Positions 62,134 to 64,000 of a stretch of DNA of 64,000 bases are shown one piece after another. A model generated the notes under the pieces. That model was not told where the DNA came from and did not search any database. It was given only the letters and a program-made list of their open reading frames with translations. The position numbers and the translations under genes are program-made. This stretch comes from Streptomyces asoensis. GTDB taxonomy: Bacteria; Actinomycetota; Actinomycetes; Streptomycetales; Streptomycetaceae. The DNA lies in NCBI RefSeq assembly GCF_013085465.1, contig NZ_CP049838.1, forward strand, positions 5,456,001 to 5,520,000, read 5' to 3'. The stretch's first letter is position 1. Each line of letters opens with the position of its first letter.

Positions 62134-62784
62134 GTGATCCCAGTTGTGGACATAGAGATTGACCCCACGTTTCCCGCCAACGTGGCACTCGGTCTACCCC
62201 CCGAGGACGAGATCGATGAAGAGGGGTACGGTTTCTTTCGGGGCGTCTGGGACATCGGCGACGTGAGCCACGAGGAAGCCGTCATCATGGTCAAAGAGGA
62301 ACGGCGCCTTGCCAGCCTGGTTGACCTTGCCGCGTCAACTCACGCTGACTTCGAGGCAATCGCCAGAGCCTTGGAGGCCAACGACCCGGACTGTCTGCCA
62401 GCAGGTTTTGCCGCCGAGCATCCCGAGAGCGAGATAGTCGAACTCGTTGGGGGCGGCTATGACGCCGAACCGCTTCTCGGCTCCTTGGAGCTTGGCGTGG
62501 CGGGTCTCTCGTACGCCCTCACATCCGTTGGTTGCTTCACTGCAGCAAGCTGCCGGAGTCACCTGTCCCATCACTCATGGTCTGAACGTCCCATCGTCTA
62601 CTTCGCAGCGGAGCGCCCGACCGCCCACTGGCTGACACCGTTGGTTCGCGACACCGGGTGCGGATTCGGGGATGGCAGCGGCCACGGACGGTTGTTGTTC
62701 GTGGAAGCGCCGTCGATCGCGAACTTCATGGACTTGGCCGACCGGATAGTCGGTCAGGTGGAGCGACAGTCACCTCGTAGGTGA
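62134..62784 (+). CDS. Hypothetical protein in the island
   Basis: No family is recognised. The 216-residue acidic protein starts with GTG (AGGAG six bases upstream). It has GLPPEDEIDEEGYGFFRGVW near the N-terminus and a Cys/His-rich block in the C-terminal half (SVGCFTAASCRSHLSHHSWS, followed by RPIVYFAAERPTAHWLTPLV). The block could bind zinc (inference). No membrane segment is seen. It follows the regulator operon but has its own promoter gap. Confidence 0.55.
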   Translation: MIPVVDIEIDPTFPANVALGLPPEDEIDEEGYGFFRGVWDIGDVSHEEAVIMVKEERRLASLVDLAASTHADFEAIARALEANDPDCLPAGFAAEHPESEIVELVGGGYDAEPLLGSLELGVAGLSYALTSVGCFTAASCRSHLSHHSWSERPIVYFAAERPTAHWLTPLVRDTGCGFGDGSGHGRLLFVEAPSIANFMDLADRIVGQVERQSPRR

Positions 62785-62808
62785 GTAGCTGTTGTTGTAC
62801 CGGACCTG

Positions 62809-62871
62809 AGCTTGTTGTTTTGATCTCCGCGTACGAGCCTCGTTCGGAACGCGGAGGTCAAGAAACAAGCT
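62809..62871. terminator. Long imperfect stem-loop
   Basis: AGCTTGTT...TGATCTCCGCG (62809-62831) pairs imperfectly with CGCGGAGGTCA...AACAAGCT (62850-62871) over about 19 bases. It lies 25 bases after the hypothetical gene, so it is a likely terminator, possibly in both directions. The rest of 62872-63121 has no gene; one minus frame (63,021-63,118) ends TTIQRETIIAAFSEALGAR but has no start. Confidence 0.55.
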
Positions 62872-63121
62872 AAGCCCCCCAACAAGCTCCAAGTCTTCGT
62901 CTGTGGGTGGAGGTATGCGGGAGGGGGTCTGACCTGCGGTGGGGCGGAGGCCGGTGAGCCCATTGAACGCGCCCGGATGCCCACGAACGAGACCACCGAT
63001 CCGTGGGTTCTGCCTGGTTAACGGGCTCCCAGGGCCTCGGAGAAGGCTGCGATGATCGTTTCCCGTTGAATGGTGGTGCTGTGTACCCGTGCCACACGGT
63101 TGAGCGGGCAGCGTTCCCTGA

Positions 63122-63604
63122 CTACTGTGCTGTTTCCGGCGCCGATCCGTGTTCCAGGTAGGCGGTTATGCCGTGGGCGCGGGCCTGGATCCCGGCGGTG
63201 ATCCGGCGTACGAGGCGGGGGATACTGAGCTCTGGCAGTTGCTCGGCGTGGTGGAAGTCGTAGCTGCGGAGCTCGTCGGCTTGCAGCGCGATCTGCTGGC
63301 GTTGGTCCGCGCTGAGACGGCCGCCGTCGAAGAGGTAAAGGACCTTGTCTCCCTCTCCTGGATTCGGTGCCCAGTCCACGACGAGCAGGCGGCCGATGTG
63401 TGGCTTGATACCCAGCTCTTCGTGGACTTCGCGTACGCAGGCTTGTCGGGGAGACTCCCCATGCTCGACGTATCCGCCGGGGATGTCGCGGTAGTCCTTG
63501 TACGAGGGTTCGACGAGCAGGACTCGGTCGGCGTCGTCGAAGAAGAGTGCGCCGGCTGCCATGCGCGGGTGGGCCATCTTCGCTTCGTGCTCGTTCTCAC
63601 TCAC
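63122..63604 (-). CDS. NUDIX hydrolase
   Basis: A 160-residue hydrolase of nucleoside diphosphates linked to another moiety. The Nudix box is GGYVEHGESPRQACVREVHE then ELGI, matching GX5EX7REUXEEXGU with metal-binding Glu residues. RMAAGALFFDDADRVLLVEP is the first strand. The regulator-like gene ends ten bases upstream, so the two are co-transcribed on the minus strand. Nudix proteins are common on actinomycete integrative elements. Confidence 0.85.
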   Translation of the reverse strand: MSENEHEAKMAHPRMAAGALFFDDADRVLLVEPSYKDYRDIPGGYVEHGESPRQACVREVHEELGIKPHIGRLLVVDWAPNPGEGDKVLYLFDGGRLSADQRQQIALQADELRSYDFHHAEQLPELSIPRLVRRITAGIQARAHGITAYLEHGSAPETAQ

Positions 63605-63614
63605 GGGACGGACT

Positions 63615-64000
63615 CTAACCGCCGACGACGCCGAGCCTGCGTGCCAGGTCTGCCACCGGCTGGGACGGGCGGCCTCGGGTACCTCGGATCCAGCCGATGA
63701 CCAGTTCCCGGCTCAGGTAGTGGTGGCGCACCTGCTCGGGGGCAGCCTGTTCGGCGTCCAGCAGGGTGGCCAGGGCTTCGTCGGTCCGGTTCCAGGCGCT
63801 GAGTGCTCGGGCGACTTCCAGGTTGTGCCTCACGCGGCGTTCCACCGGCAAGCCGCTGGTGTCGATGCGTTGTCCGAGGTCCGCCGCTATCTGGATGTCT
63901 CCGAGCTCTCCGGCGGTGGCGACGCAGTGGATGGCCACGTTCGTCGGGCCGAAGGCCGTCCACAGGTGGTTGGCATCGGTGCCCAGCCGCTGTGCGGCTT
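63615..64000 (-). CDS. TPR-type XRE regulator, C-terminal part
   Basis: Partial; the gene begins right of the window. The visible 128 residues (GTDANHLWTAFGPTNVAIHC, GELGDIQIAADLGQRIDTSG, LPVERRVRHNLEVARALSAW, LDAEQAAPEQVRHHYLSREL) match the C-terminal TPR region of actinomycete XRE regulators. The DNA-binding end is out of view. It lies upstream of the NUDIX gene by ten bases and may control that unit. Confidence 0.7.
   Translation of the reverse strand, partial: AAQRLGTDANHLWTAFGPTNVAIHCVATAGELGDIQIAADLGQRIDTSGLPVERRVRHNLEVARALSAWNRTDEALATLLDAEQAAPEQVRHHYLSRELVIGWIRGTRGRPSQPVADLARRLGVVGG

Noticed and set aside
63021..63118. Small minus-strand gene ending AFSEALGAR
   Set aside because: No start codon with ribosome site and no recognised family; may be a remnant but cannot be supported.

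Overview
The window is high-GC, with strong G/C third-position bias, GTG starts and many start/stop overlaps. Its gene families (SigE-type sigma factors, DUF5994, DUF3500, 3Fe-4S ferredoxin, SpoIIE-type phosphatase, AICE-like integrase) point to Streptomyces or a close relative. No species can be named from sequence alone.

Left part (1-40,800) is mostly ordinary chromosome. It runs: end of asd; sigma factor with membrane partner; SURF1; an S9 peptidase; a TrkA-type NAD-binding membrane protein; an ArsP-type permease with its TIGR03943 partner. Then comes a small operon with a tiny membrane protein, a HsdM-like N6-adenine methylase and a HsdS-like specificity subunit, but no HsdR. Further on are a ferredoxin, a glycosyltransferase, an nSTAND1-TM-WD40 protein with 14 WD40 repeats, an MFS exporter, DUF2252, a TetR/SDR regulatory cluster with two visible operators, a SpoIIE phosphatase, Asp23/Gls24, two DUF5994 paralogues, a two-component pair, DUF3500 with HupE/UreJ, and two sigma-factor loci. 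One of these encodes a sigma factor fused to a membrane domain, coupled to a class A PBP whose transpeptidase motifs are lost. A 68-bp scrap of tyrosine integrase gene sits at 36,165-36,232.

Middle (40,800-44,330) looks like a decayed integrated element. It has a degenerate left attachment remnant, a small SCO4402-like gene, a PIN-like nuclease gene, and a tyrosine integrase pseudogene with a frameshift and a deletion over the catalytic Arg. It ends at a 42-bp 3' half of tRNA-Pro(CGG) with its terminator. Sequence right of this half tRNA is not the tRNA 5' half, so a second element probably starts there.

Right part (44,330-64,000) is an anti-phage/restriction island. The first module is a PIN gene followed by a Mrr-nuclease/STAND NTPase. 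The second is a large divergent locus: MORC/MutL-like GHKL ATPase, Z1-domain helicase, DUF4420 PD-(D/E)XK nuclease, AIPR, a small AbrB-like gene in antisense, Vsr endonuclease, a Dcm cytosine methylase with a C-terminal Nth-like Fe-S domain, and a dedicated two-GHKL kinase plus response regulator with an unknown output domain. The core (MORC/Z1/AIPR/Dcm/Vsr) resembles restriction systems described in comparative genomics. The methylase-Nth fusion, the kinase/receiver pair and the embedded AbrB gene make this the most interesting part of the window. The right edge holds a NUDIX gene and the end of a TPR-type regulator, a pair often seen on actinomycete integrative elements.
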